Notes: a model not told the origin generated them from the sequence alone. A stretch of DNA of 64,000 nucleotides from an uncultured Alphaproteobacteria bacterium (GCA_902521155.1 CABYQR010000004.1:1-64000), one strand, 5' to 3'. Shown: positions 56,064 to 64,000, counted from the first letter of the stretch. A program made the numbers and translations.

Positions 56064-56841
56064 TTCTCTCAAAAACAAAAAAATTGTTATTACCGCTGGT
56101 GCTTCAGGTATTGGATTGGCAACAACAAAGTTATGTTTGTCCCGAGGTGCATGTGTATATGTTTGTGATATCAATTTAAAATTTATAGAAAAACTAAAAC
56201 GAAATCCTTTAAACGGAAAAAAATTATTTATTTTTGAATGTGATACTTCACAAGAAGATCAAGTTAAAAGATTTTTTAATAACATTAAAAAGCAAACAAA
56301 AAAAATTGATGCACTTATAAATAATATAGGAATATCTGGTCCTACAGCCTCACTTGAAAAAATAGTCTCAACAGAATGGGATAAAACTCTTAACACAAAT
56401 ATTAATAGTTACTTCTATTTTACCAAATCAGCTATTTCTCTTTTAAAAAAATCTAAGAATGGTTCTATTATAAATATTTCTTCAACAGCAGGAATTTATG
56501 GTTTTCCCAATAGATCTGCTTATGCTGCAAGTAAATGGGCTGTTATAGGTATAACCAAAACTTTAGCAATGGAACTTGGAAAGTTTAATATTAGATCAAA
56601 TGCTATTTGCCCTGGTTCTGTAAAAGGGGATAGAATGAATAGAGTAATTAAAGCTAAATCAAAAGTTACTAATAAAGCTGTTAAGAGTATCGAAAAAGAC
56701 TTTGTATCAATGAGTTCAATGAAACAGTGGATATATGAAGACGATATTGCAAAAATGTGTTCTTTCTTAATTTCAGATGACTCTAGCAAGGTTTCAGGTC
56801 AAATTATTTCAGTAGATGGTAATACAGAAAGAATGGATTAA
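56053..56841 (+). CDS. Short-chain dehydrogenase/reductase (SDR)
   Basis: This 262-residue SDR has TAGASGIG at 14-21, NNIG at 90-93, and catalytic Ser143/Ser144, Tyr157 and Lys161 (SAYAASKWAV). The C-terminus is the usual VSGQIISVDGN. It overlaps the GcvT-like gene by 11 bases and is the last gene of the plus-strand block that starts with the fused permease. It probably oxidises an alcohol or reduces a carbonyl left by the previous steps. No specific substrate can be read. Confidence 0.87.
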   Translation: MENNSLKNKKIVITAGASGIGLATTKLCLSRGACVYVCDINLKFIEKLKRNPLNGKKLFIFECDTSQEDQVKRFFNNIKKQTKKIDALINNIGISGPTASLEKIVSTEWDKTLNTNINSYFYFTKSAISLLKKSKNGSIINISSTAGIYGFPNRSAYAASKWAVIGITKTLAMELGKFNIRSNAICPGSVKGDRMNRVIKAKSKVTNKAVKSIEKDFVSMSSMKQWIYEDDIAKMCSFLISDDSSKVSGQIISVDGNTERMD

Positions 56842-56842
56842 T

Positions 56843-57799
56843 TTATCTTAATTTCTTTTCGAATTTTTTTCTTAACTTTAAGAGTTCAACTAAGTACTCA
56901 TCTCTAATATTTGAAATTTCTGTAACTGATTTTCCTTTAGATTGTCTCTTAGTTCCCTCAACTAATTTATTTACTAATTTTTTCGTTAACTTAGGTGCTT
57001 TTAATTTTGTCCATGGGAGTTTTAAAGCAGGCCCAAATTGCTCTAACATATGGCTCATTCCAGAGTTTCCTCCAGCCAGATGAAAAGTTAAAAAAGTACC
57101 CATTAATGACCATCTTAATCCAGGACCATCTTCTATAGCTCTGTCTAAATCTTGCGTTGTTGCATAACCTTCACTAATTATATGTAGTCCTTCTCTCCAC
57201 AATGCTTCTTGTAATCTGTCCGATAAATATCCTGGTAGTTCGTTTTTGACTATAATAGGGTTCATAGAGATAGATTTGTAAAATTGGAAAGTTTTATTGA
57301 TTATTAATTCTGATGTTTTTTTTCCAGAAACAATTTCTACAGCAGGAAGTAAATAAACTGGATTAAATGGGTGACCTATAATAGTACGTTCTGGATTTTT
57401 ACATTTTGAATAAATTCTCGTAGGAAGTAAACCAGAAGAACTGGATGAAATAATTGCATTAGTTTTTGATTTTTCACCAATTATTTTCATTAGATTTGTT
57501 TTTAATAAATAGTTTTCACTTACACATTCCTGAATAAAATCAGCTTCTTTTGTTGCTTCTTCAATTGAATGACAATATTTGAGGTTTTGAAGATTGAGTC
57601 TTGTTTTACCAAAAAATTTTTTTACATGCGGCCATGTTCTTTTGATTTCTTTAATTGATTTTTTATGTAATTCAAAATCCTTATCAAAAGTATAGACAAT
57701 TTTATTATGAGCTAAGAAACGAATAATCCATCCAGTTCCTATAACACCGGTTCCTATTACAGCAACTTTTTTAAAATTTTTACTACTTGTGTTTAACAA
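56843..57799 (-). CDS. lcdH: L-carnitine dehydrogenase-like 3-hydroxyacyl-CoA-dehydrogenase family protein
   Basis: This 318-residue enzyme matches carnitine dehydrogenase, which oxidises L-carnitine to 3-dehydrocarnitine with NAD. The Rossmann motif is VAVIGTGVIGTGW near 12-24; SSSSSGLLPT, GHPFNPVYLLPAVE, EALWREGLHI, DGPGLRWSLMGTFLTFHLAGG (in two parts) and QFGPALKLPWT follow, the last three being strongly carnitine-type. It lacks the C-terminal thioesterase domain that some homologues carry. It overlaps the BKACE-family gene by 17 bases. The pairing supports carnitine degradation to glycine betaine. Confidence 0.86.
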   Translation of the reverse strand: MLNTSSKNFKKVAVIGTGVIGTGWIIRFLAHNKIVYTFDKDFELHKKSIKEIKRTWPHVKKFFGKTRLNLQNLKYCHSIEEATKEADFIQECVSENYLLKTNLMKIIGEKSKTNAIISSSSSGLLPTRIYSKCKNPERTIIGHPFNPVYLLPAVEIVSGKKTSELIINKTFQFYKSISMNPIIVKNELPGYLSDRLQEALWREGLHIISEGYATTQDLDRAIEDGPGLRWSLMGTFLTFHLAGGNSGMSHMLEQFGPALKLPWTKLKAPKLTKKLVNKLVEGTKRQSKGKSVTEISNIRDEYLVELLKLRKKFEKKLR

Positions 57800-58667
57800 G
57801 TTTTAATTTTTCTCTTGTCTCTGAGGGTGTCATAGCTGAAAAACCAAGTTCATTTACAATTCTTAAAGCCTTTTCAACTAATTGGGGGTTTGTTGCAAGC
57901 TTACCTTTAGATAAGTACAAATTATCTTCTAAGCCCACTCTGGGATTACCACCCATTAAAACTGTTTGTGCTACAAAAGGCATTTCATTTTTTGAAATAG
58001 CAAAAGCTGACCATACACCTTCTTGAGGCATAATATCTTTCATGGCAAGCATAGCTAATGTTGTTGCTGGAGCACCCCATGGTATACCTAAACACATCTG
58101 AAACATTGGTGGATCACTTAATAATCCTTCTTCATAAAGTTGCGCACCAAACCACATATTTCCTAAATCAAAAGCTTCTATTTCTGGTTTGACTCCTAAG
58201 TCTTGCAATCTCTTAGCTGCTTTTCGAAGATCATTTGGTGTGTTGACAGCTATTGTTGTGCTATCACCAAAATTAAGTGTACCCGCATCTAGCGTGCATA
58301 TTTCTGGTAGAAGTTTTTCGACGTGAGAAATTCTTTCTGAAATATTGGCCATATCAGTATATGGACCAAAATTCATTGGATCGTTTTCTCCTATGTCTAA
58401 GTCACCACCCATACCTGTTGTTAAATTTAAAATGACATCAGTATCACTAGATCTAATTGTCTCAACAACCTCTTCGTAGAATTCAAATTTTCTACTTGGT
58501 CTTCCATCTTCCTCTCTTACGTGTATATGAACTATAGCGGCACCAGCATTAGCGGATTCTATTGCAGATGTAGCAATTTGTTTGGGTGTTTTTGGAAGAT
58601 CGGGATGTTTTGAAGCAGTATCGCCTGATCCATTAACGGCACATGTTAAAAAAACTTTATTAACCAT
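57783..58667 (-). CDS. BKACE-family 3-dehydrocarnitine cleavage-type enzyme (DUF849)
   Basis: The 294-residue protein is of the beta-keto acid cleavage family: with acetyl-CoA it splits 3-dehydrocarnitine into betainyl-CoA and acetoacetate. The zinc-site HIHVREEDG (about 47-55), LNLTTGMGG and PPMFQMCLGIPWGAP are visible. It is in a two-gene operon with the carnitine dehydrogenase homologue, which is strong context. The betainyl-CoA thioesterase expected next in some organisms is not present here. Other BKACE substrates remain possible, but the context favours carnitine. Confidence 0.86.
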   Translation of the reverse strand: MVNKVFLTCAVNGSGDTASKHPDLPKTPKQIATSAIESANAGAAIVHIHVREEDGRPSRKFEFYEEVVETIRSSDTDVILNLTTGMGGDLDIGENDPMNFGPYTDMANISERISHVEKLLPEICTLDAGTLNFGDSTTIAVNTPNDLRKAAKRLQDLGVKPEIEAFDLGNMWFGAQLYEEGLLSDPPMFQMCLGIPWGAPATTLAMLAMKDIMPQEGVWSAFAISKNEMPFVAQTVLMGGNPRVGLEDNLYLSKGKLATNPQLVEKALRIVNELGFSAMTPSETREKLKLVKHK

Positions 58668-58801
58668 TTACATAGATATTAATATACTTACCTAATTAAT
58701 AAAAATTAAATCTTTATAATTTCTATTCATTAATGTTTAAAATGCATATTAACTTTTGTTTTTTTTTGCTAAAATAATCCTTTAAATGGGAGGAATAATT
58801 T

Positions 58802-59803
58802 ATGAGAATATCTAAATTACTTATTACTTTTATTCTATCTTCTATGCTCTTTACTATGACGGCATCTAAGGCTAGTGCTGAAAAACTTTTGGCAGCTATA
58901 GCAGACTGGACTGGTGGAGAAATATCATGTCAAGTAGCCGTAAGTATACTTGAAGATGAGCTAGGATATGAAATTGATAGAATTGTATTTGCATCAGGAA
59001 CAGGTCTCTGGGAAGCCATTGCTGCCGGAGATATTGATTTTGCTTGTGAATCTTGGCCTAGTTATGCCGAAGCAGATGAAGTTATGCTTAATGGTGATCT
59101 AATTCACGGAGGAGAAGTTAAGATGACTTATTCTGGTGATGGAAGTGTTAAACTATTAGGAACTGTAGGTATTACTGGAATGTCAGATTACTATGTTCCA
59201 AAATATTGGGCAGACGCTAATCCAGGTTTTTCAGATTACACCAATTTAAATGATTTTAAATCTGATTTTGCAACTATGGAATCTGGTGACAAAGGAAGAT
59301 TAATTGGTTGTCCAGTTGCTGGTTGGAATTGTCATGATCAAAAAAGATTAGATGTACTTGGTCTAGACTTTATCGCTGACGAATTAGGTACCGAAACTGC
59401 TTCTCTTGCAGAAGCTCAAGGTATGTATGATAGAGGTGAACCATTCTTAATGTATCTATGGGAACCTCATTGGTTCTTTGGTGTTAATGAATTAGTTGGT
59501 GTAAAGTTAGCTCCTAATGCACCTTGTGAAACTTTTACCGAAGCTAATAACTGGGAAATATGCGGACCAGATAAGTGGCCTGGAACAGGGTGGGCTGTTG
59601 ATTACCCAATGAATTATGGTAATCCAGAGACTTTTGCAAAACCAGAAAACCAAAAAGCATTAGAATTTTTTGGCAAAATGGCATTATCTAACGCAGATCA
59701 AGCAGCAATGTTAGTTGCAGTTAGAGAAGGCGCGGAACTCAATGATGTAGTTGCTGAGTGGAAAGCTAATAATAAATCCACTTGGGAATCATGGCTTCCA
59801 TAA
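58802..59803 (+). CDS. proX: Glycine betaine/carnitine-type ABC substrate-binding protein (ProX/OpuAC)
   Basis: This 333-residue periplasmic protein has a signal peptide (about 1-27, ending SASAEK) after a strong GGGAGGAA ribosome site. It is of the OpuAC/ProX class: ADWTGGEISCQVAVSIL near 36, DFACESWPS, then aromatic residues such as MYLWEPHWFF (about 218) and a Trp-rich region near 255 that form the quaternary-amine cage. It presumably serves the ProV and fused ProW system, though encoded 6 kb from them. The neighbouring carnitine genes make carnitine a possible ligand. Confidence 0.9.
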   Translation: MRISKLLITFILSSMLFTMTASKASAEKLLAAIADWTGGEISCQVAVSILEDELGYEIDRIVFASGTGLWEAIAAGDIDFACESWPSYAEADEVMLNGDLIHGGEVKMTYSGDGSVKLLGTVGITGMSDYYVPKYWADANPGFSDYTNLNDFKSDFATMESGDKGRLIGCPVAGWNCHDQKRLDVLGLDFIADELGTETASLAEAQGMYDRGEPFLMYLWEPHWFFGVNELVGVKLAPNAPCETFTEANNWEICGPDKWPGTGWAVDYPMNYGNPETFAKPENQKALEFFGKMALSNADQAAMLVAVREGAELNDVVAEWKANNKSTWESWLP

Positions 59804-59820
59804 AATATTAATTCATTTTA

Positions 59821-59847
59821 AGGCTCTGCAATTTATATGCAGAGCCT
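59821..59847 (+). terminator. Perfect stem-loop after proX
   Basis: AGGCTCTGCA pairs with TGCAGAGCCT (10 bp, 7-base loop) 18 bases past the proX stop. The following sequence has only a weak T-tract (CCCCTTTT), so it may be a terminator or a stabilising hairpin. Confidence 0.6.
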
Positions 59848-59922
59848 ACTAAATTACCCCTTTTCAAAGTTATTTTTAAATATGAATATTACTTTAGTAT
59901 TCATCCAATATAGTTACTTATT

Positions 59923-61416
59923 ATGAATTCCTTATATTTAAATTTAATTAAACCTAATTTAGATAATGATAAAAACTTCTTATTTGAAGATGATGGAAGT
60001 TCTATCACATATAAAGATTTTATAGCTTTGGCTTCTAAAGTTTCACATAAGTTAACTAACTTAGGCTTAAATACAGGAGATATTATTTCGGTAAAATCTC
60101 CAAAGTCCAAAGAGGCCTTATCTGTATATCTAACCTCTATTCTTACTGGTACTGTTTATTTGCCTTTAAATTCTAGTTATACAATCAATGAAACTATTTA
60201 CTTCATAAAAGATGCCCGTCCTTCTTTTTTTATCTGTGAAGAAAACGATATAGATGAATTAAAGCCAATTTGTGATGAAATTAATTGCAAAATTCTATCA
60301 TTGAACAAGGATGGTAGTGGAAAATTAACTGAGTCTATAAATACTTATTCAAATTACTTTGAACCTATCGAAAGAAATTTAAATGATCTAGCAGCTCTTT
60401 TATATACATCTGGAACCACAGGTAAACCCAAAGGAGCAATGCTTTCTCAAGAAAATCTAGTTTCCAATTCAAAAGCTCTGTGTGATTTATGGGAAATATC
60501 AAATAAAGATCAATTAATTCATTCTCTTCCTATTTATCATACACATGGTCTATTTGTGGCAATTAATACTTCTATGATAGCTGGCGCATCAATTAGATTT
60601 ATAAAAGGGTTTAATTTAGATTTAATAATTGAAGCAATACCAAATTCTACAGTTTTGATGGGAGTTCCAACTTTCTACACCAGGCTGTTAAAAGATAAAA
60701 GACTAACTAAATCTTTAGCTAGTAATATGAGATTATTTATCTCAGGAAGTGCCCCATTACTTGAAGAAACCCATAATCAATTTGAAAATATAACAGGACA
60801 TAAAATTTTAGAACGCTATGGAATGACTGAAACTAACATGAATGCATCAAATCCATTAAAGGGGGAGAGGAGAGCAGGCTCTGTTGGTAAAGCTCTAAAA
60901 GGAACTTCAATTAGAATTACAAGTATTGGAAAAAATAATTTATCAGAAATCAACGAACCAGGCATGATTGAAATTAAGGGACCTAACGTATTTACTGGAT
61001 ATTTGAATAAATCAGAAAAAACAAAGGAAGCATTTACAGATGATGATTATTTTATTACTGGTGACATGGGTTATTTTGATAAAGAGGGTTATTTATTTAT
61101 ATCAGGAAGAAATAAAGATCTAATTATTAGCGGTGGTTATAATTTATACCCAAAAGAAATCGAGGATATAATAAATCAATTTGATGGTATTATTGAATCA
61201 GCTGTATTTGGTCTATCTGATGATGATTTAGGTGAAATTCCAACTGCAGCTATAGTTGCAAATGAAAATAACTTTAATTTAGATGATCTTAAAAAATTTA
61301 TTCAAGAAAATTTGGCTAGATATAAGGTACCTAAAAAATATTTTTTAATCTCAGAGCTTCCAAGAAATGTTATGGGCAAAGTTCAAAAAAATATTCTAAA
61401 AGATCAATATTCATAG
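59923..61416 (+). CDS. matB: Malonyl-CoA synthetase (MatB-like)
   Basis: This 497-residue AMP-forming ligase activates malonate to malonyl-CoA. It has the AMP-binding YTSGTTGKPKGA (161-172), and its later part is strongly MatB-like: HTHGLFVAINTSMIAG, MGVPTFYTRLL, LFISGSAPLLEETH, LERYGMTETNMNASNP and RRAGSVGK. TGDMGYFDKEGYLFISGR and the C-terminal catalytic Lys in RNVMGKVQK are normal. No malonate transporter or malonyl-CoA decarboxylase is beside it. It follows proX by 119 bases and probably has its own promoter. Confidence 0.9.
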   Translation: MNSLYLNLIKPNLDNDKNFLFEDDGSSITYKDFIALASKVSHKLTNLGLNTGDIISVKSPKSKEALSVYLTSILTGTVYLPLNSSYTINETIYFIKDARPSFFICEENDIDELKPICDEINCKILSLNKDGSGKLTESINTYSNYFEPIERNLNDLAALLYTSGTTGKPKGAMLSQENLVSNSKALCDLWEISNKDQLIHSLPIYHTHGLFVAINTSMIAGASIRFIKGFNLDLIIEAIPNSTVLMGVPTFYTRLLKDKRLTKSLASNMRLFISGSAPLLEETHNQFENITGHKILERYGMTETNMNASNPLKGERRAGSVGKALKGTSIRITSIGKNNLSEINEPGMIEIKGPNVFTGYLNKSEKTKEAFTDDDYFITGDMGYFDKEGYLFISGRNKDLIISGGYNLYPKEIEDIINQFDGIIESAVFGLSDDDLGEIPTAAIVANENNFNLDDLKKFIQENLARYKVPKKYFLISELPRNVMGKVQKNILKDQYS

Positions 61417-61417
61417 C

Positions 61418-61666
61418 TTATATAAGCCAAAATAAAATAAAACAAATACTTCCATATATAAGACTATAAAAAAAAATTTTTTTAAAACCCTTTGGTTTAT
61501 CTTTTTTCTTATCAATATAAATGAATGCTATAGCTAATAAAATTGCTATTCCATAACATATGAAAAATAATTCTATTGTTGAAGCGTTATCTATCGGAAT
61601 GAATACAGCTAGCCAAATAATTAGTCCAAATAAGACTAGTAAACCTAATTTCGAGATAATTTTCAT
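61418..61666 (-). CDS. Small membrane protein of unknown function
   Basis: This 82-residue protein has three hydrophobic helices (about 8-25, 31-50 and 65-82) with a charged loop DKKKDKPKGFKK. I do not recognise it. There is no good ribosome site before the ATG. It ends next to matB on the other strand and is divergent from the gene at 61703. A real but unknown small membrane protein is the better reading, because hydrophobic order is well kept. Confidence 0.5.
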   Translation of the reverse strand: MKIISKLGLLVLFGLIIWLAVFIPIDNASTIELFFICYGIAILLAIAFIYIDKKKDKPKGFKKIFFYSLIYGSICFILFWLI

Positions 61667-61702
61667 ATTTATTTATTATTATATTTAAAATAAATTATTT
61701 TA

Positions 61703-62359
61703 ATGAAAATAGCTTTAGTTTTTGGATCAACTGGTTTGGTTGGTAATCAATTAGTTAATTTATTAATTGAAAGCCCTAATTACGGTAAAGTTAAGTTATT
61801 TGTTCGTTCTCCTGTTAATTTTGATAACGCTAAAATAGAGGTTATTCAAACAGATTTTCATAATCTAAGTAATCATGCTGATGATATTCAAGGAGATGAT
61901 TGTTTTTATTGTATGGGAACAACTAAAAAAAACTCCCCTGATAAAAGTGAATATAAGAGAGTAGAATTAGAAATACCCAAAGAGATTGCCCAAATATCTA
62001 AATTAAATTCTGTTAAAACATTTACATTTATTTCTTCTGGTTACGCTAATCCAAAACATTCAGGGGATTATCTAAGATACAAAGGTCTAGTTGAAGAAGA
62101 ACTAAAAAAATTGAAATTTGATAAGCTTGGTATCCTACGACCATCATTTTTAATTGGTGACAGAGAGGAAAGTAGAATAGGGGAAAAAATAGGAATAATT
62201 ATTTTTAAAATATTATCACCTATTTTTATAGGTTCTTTAAAAAAAATGAAACCTATACAAGCACAGATAGTTGCTAAAGCTATGCTTAATATTTCTAGAA
62301 ATGATTTAACTAAGAATACTTTCGAGTCAAACGAAATAGTAGAATTAAGTAAAAAATAA
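61703..62359 (+). CDS. NAD(P)-binding protein, TIP30/HTATIP2-like
   Basis: This 218-residue protein is an atypical SDR. It opens with the dinucleotide motif VFGSTGLVGNQLVNLLI and has a conserved CMGTTKKNSPDKSEYKRVE segment (about 72-90) and FISSGYANPKHSGDYLRYKG with the Tyr/Lys pair. It matches TIP30-like or NmrA-like oxidoreductases. Substrate and role are unknown; such proteins are sometimes redox sensors. It converges on the small gene at 62370. Confidence 0.82.
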   Translation: MKIALVFGSTGLVGNQLVNLLIESPNYGKVKLFVRSPVNFDNAKIEVIQTDFHNLSNHADDIQGDDCFYCMGTTKKNSPDKSEYKRVELEIPKEIAQISKLNSVKTFTFISSGYANPKHSGDYLRYKGLVEEELKKLKFDKLGILRPSFLIGDREESRIGEKIGIIIFKILSPIFIGSLKKMKPIQAQIVAKAMLNISRNDLTKNTFESNEIVELSKK

Positions 62360-62369
62360 AAAAAATATA

Positions 62370-62582
62370 TTATTTCGTCTTATTATCATCCTTGTAGAAT
62401 CTAGGATCAAATTCATCAAGCTTTATACCTCTGAATGTCTTATAAAATGAATTGAACTGATATCCACCTAGTTTCTCAAGAGGTGTGCTTACAAATTTAG
62501 CTTTTGCCTCTTCTTCAGATTCAGCTTCGATAGTTACTTGAAAATCATATGACATAGTCATATCAATTATAAATTTTCTCAT
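62370..62582 (-). CDS. Small conserved-looking protein of unknown function
   Basis: This 70-residue protein is soluble and acidic-basic mixed, with IDMTMSYDFQVTIEAESEEEAK (in two parts) early on, a beta-strand followed by a helix, as in small DpnD/PcfM-like domains. AAGGAG precedes the ATG at good distance, which supports a real gene. It has no neighbours on its strand, and nothing links it to a pathway. Confidence 0.6.
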   Translation of the reverse strand: MRKFIIDMTMSYDFQVTIEAESEEEAKAKFVSTPLEKLGGYQFNSFYKTFRGIKLDEFDPRFYKDDNKTK

Positions 62583-62761
62583 TTTTTACTCCTTAATTTG
62601 TTATTTAATATAAAATCTGAAAAGAATATTAGCTTAATTATTTAATAAATGAACATACAAATTGTCATTATTTTATTTAAGGGACTGCTTTAACATATTT
62701 TAAATATTCTTTTTATTACTTTGTTGGGTTTAAGATTTTATTTGATATAAAATAGTAAATT

Positions 62762-63193
62762 ATGTCAAAAAAAGTTCTTATAATAAATGGCCCTAACTTG
62801 GAGATGTTAGGTAAAAGAGATAAATCGAAATATGGTGATTTTTCTCTAGATGGATTAATGAAATTGGTTTCTGAAGAAGCGTCTAAACTTAACTGTGAAG
62901 TTGAATTTTTTCAAAGCAATATAGAAGGTGAAATTATAAATAAGATTAATGGATTAGATAAAAGCTATAATGGAATTATTATTAACCCAGGAGGTTTGAC
63001 CCATACTTCTGTGTCTCTTCACGACTCTTTGGAAATTAAAAACTGCCCTAAAATTGAAGTTCACATATCTAATATTTATTCTAGAGAAGAATTTCGACAA
63101 AAATCTATCATTTCTCATGCTTGTACATCTTCTATAATTGGAATGGGTAGCAATGGATACCTTTATGCTTTAAGGCAAATTTCTAAATTATAA
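62762..63193 (+). CDS. aroQ: Type II 3-dehydroquinate dehydratase
   Basis: This 143-residue enzyme removes water from 3-dehydroquinate in the shikimate pathway. Family residues are seen: NGPNLEMLGKRDKSKYG (catalytic Arg and Tyr), INPGGLTHTSVSLHDSL (Asn and His), EVHISN (catalytic His) and SREEFRQKS (Arg). NGPNLN is changed to NGPNLE, and NPGAYTHTS to NPGGLTHTS, so it is slightly unusual but not broken. It stands alone on the plus strand with 144 bases before the next gene. Confidence 0.9.
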   Translation: MSKKVLIINGPNLEMLGKRDKSKYGDFSLDGLMKLVSEEASKLNCEVEFFQSNIEGEIINKINGLDKSYNGIIINPGGLTHTSVSLHDSLEIKNCPKIEVHISNIYSREEFRQKSIISHACTSSIIGMGSNGYLYALRQISKL

Positions 63194-63337
63194 TTTTTAT
63201 CCACATCTTTTATCTTAAAATCAATATAAATTTCATCTAATTTTAACAATTTCAAATTAATAATTTTCTAATTCACTTAGTTCTAAGTTGACTTTAACTT
63301 ATAATGATTGCTTAGAAATATCCTATAGGAGGAACAA

Positions 63338-64000
63338 ATGAAAAAAATTATAAGTATTTTTGTACTTTTAATTTCATTTACTTTTACATCAAACAGTTAC
63401 AGTAAAACCGAAATTCATTGGTGGTATGGTAACAGTGGTTTCTTAGGAGATGTAATTATAGAAATAGCTAACAGATTTAATGACTCTCAAGATGAGTATA
63501 TGGTTATTCCTACTGGTAAAGGAAGTTATGAGGATAACATGGCTGCAACTATCGCTGCTTTTAGAGCTGGTGATCAGCCTCACTATTCACAGGTTTACGA
63601 TGCGGGTGCTGCGATCATGGTAGCTCAAGTTAAAAATGGTGTCGTAATTGGTTTTGAAGAGATGGCAGAAAAATATGGAATTTCAGTAGATGCTGATAAT
63701 TATATTCCTGGTATTAAAAACTTCTACGCTGATGAGAATGGAAAAATGATTGGTGTACCTTTCAATAGTTCAACTTGTTTAATGTATGCAAATATGGATA
63801 TTTTAAACGAAGTAGGTATTGAAGAAGTTCCAAAAACTTACGAAGATTTTGAAGCAATGGCACAAAAAATAGCAGATGCTGGATATATTCCTCTTCTACA
63901 AAGTCATAGCCCATGGATTTGGACAGAAAATTTCTTTTCAAGACACAATTTACTCATGACTGATGGTAATAATGGTTACGATGCTGTTCCAACAAAAACT
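63338..64000 (+). CDS. UgpB-like ABC substrate-binding protein (3' end outside window)
   Basis: The first 221 residues of a periplasmic binding protein are visible and run open to the last base. It has a signal peptide (MKKIISIFVLLISFTFTSN ... SYSK, in two parts) after a TAGGAGGA ribosome site. EIHWWYGNSGFLGDVIIEIA and GKGSYEDNMAATIAAFRAG match the glycerol-3-phosphate (UgpB) type, as does FNSSTCLMYANMDIL. It is probably the first gene of a glycerol-3-phosphate or sugar-phosphate importer. The C-terminal half is missing only because the window ends. Confidence 0.9.
   Translation, partial: MKKIISIFVLLISFTFTSNSYSKTEIHWWYGNSGFLGDVIIEIANRFNDSQDEYMVIPTGKGSYEDNMAATIAAFRAGDQPHYSQVYDAGAAIMVAQVKNGVVIGFEEMAEKYGISVDADNYIPGIKNFYADENGKMIGVPFNSSTCLMYANMDILNEVGIEEVPKTYEDFEAMAQKIADAGYIPLLQSHSPWIWTENFFSRHNLLMTDGNNGYDAVPTKT

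Noticed and set aside
62583-62761. Riboswitch or small RNA in the larger intergenic gaps (also 63194-63337 and 58668-58801)
   Set aside because: No recognisable conserved core or stable fold was seen; the sequences are plain AT-rich spacers with possible promoters.
63265-63310. CTTAG-TT-CTAAG repeat and TATAAT box before the UgpB-like gene as a firm promoter/operator
   Set aside because: A TTAGTT-N17-TATAAT fit can be drawn, but the -35 match is poor and the 5-bp arms are short for AT-rich DNA.
1-64000. CRISPR array, transposase, toxin-antitoxin pair or phage genes
   Set aside because: No spaced repeats, no transposase or integrase motifs and no phage proteins were found on either strand.

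Overview
The window reads as part of a streamlined, AT-rich marine alphaproteobacterial chromosome, of the SAR11 / HIMB59 / AEGEAN-169 kind. The evidence is the very low GC content, tiny intergenic gaps, many solute-binding ABC systems and osmolyte catabolism genes. The uvrA / ssb-gyrA-coaD order is typical of Alphaproteobacteria, and UvrA carries the CPVSGF form of its first zinc motif. The exact clade cannot be fixed from this sequence alone. The window is cut at both ends: it starts inside secD and ends inside a sugar-binding protein gene.

Region 1 (1-8685) is housekeeping: secD-secF, uvrA convergent with secF, then ssb-gyrA-coaD and tRNA-Lys(UUU). Region 2 (8686-15054) is a possible small island of six genes for exported proteins: one lipoprotein on the minus strand and five tightly coupled plus-strand genes, including a CsgG/FlgT-like protein. 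It starts right after tRNA-Lys and ends at a 25-base direct repeat of the tRNA-Lys anticodon arm (23/25 identical). No integrase is present. Region 3 (15110-17279) holds ytoQ, an aldo/keto reductase and a YczE-like membrane protein.

Region 4 (17280-32718) is an unusual catabolic locus. It encodes five NTF2/SnoaL-fold proteins (about nine domains), a bicupin, a histidinol-dehydrogenase-like enzyme of the sulfopropanediol dehydrogenase type, an SDR, a RraA-like protein, a MetE-core-like protein, an alpha/beta hydrolase, a LacI-type regulator and a sugar-type ABC importer without its ATPase. Three divergent promoters in this locus share one 36-bp array of ATTCA/TGAAT half-sites, which suggests a single local regulon. 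I do not recognise the pathway, and this is the best candidate for an undescribed system.

Region 5 (32767-41703) pairs an OmpR-type two-component system with a TauABC-like importer that has two permeases, followed by a fumarylpyruvate-hydrolase-like protein, a TauD dioxygenase with the taurine-binding residues, an aldehyde dehydrogenase and a VOC protein. Region 6 (41735-49246) holds two homocysteine S-methyltransferase-family genes, an enolase-superfamily enzyme, two DMT exporters, an amidase and an iron-type alcohol dehydrogenase.

Region 7 (49256-61416) is a quaternary-amine or osmolyte region: ProV, a doubled 707-residue ProW, a DMSO-reductase-family molybdoenzyme, a GcvT/DmdA-like protein and an SDR form one block. 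A carnitine dehydrogenase and a dehydrocarnitine-cleavage enzyme, a ProX binding protein and malonyl-CoA synthetase follow. Carnitine would give glycine betaine, and the methyltransferase-family proteins here and in regions 4 and 6 could use its methyl groups. Region 8 (61418-64000) has two small unknown genes, an NAD(P)-binding protein, aroQ and the start of a UgpB-like binding protein gene. No intergenic stretch exceeds 300 bases; no CRISPR array, insertion sequence or rRNA was seen.
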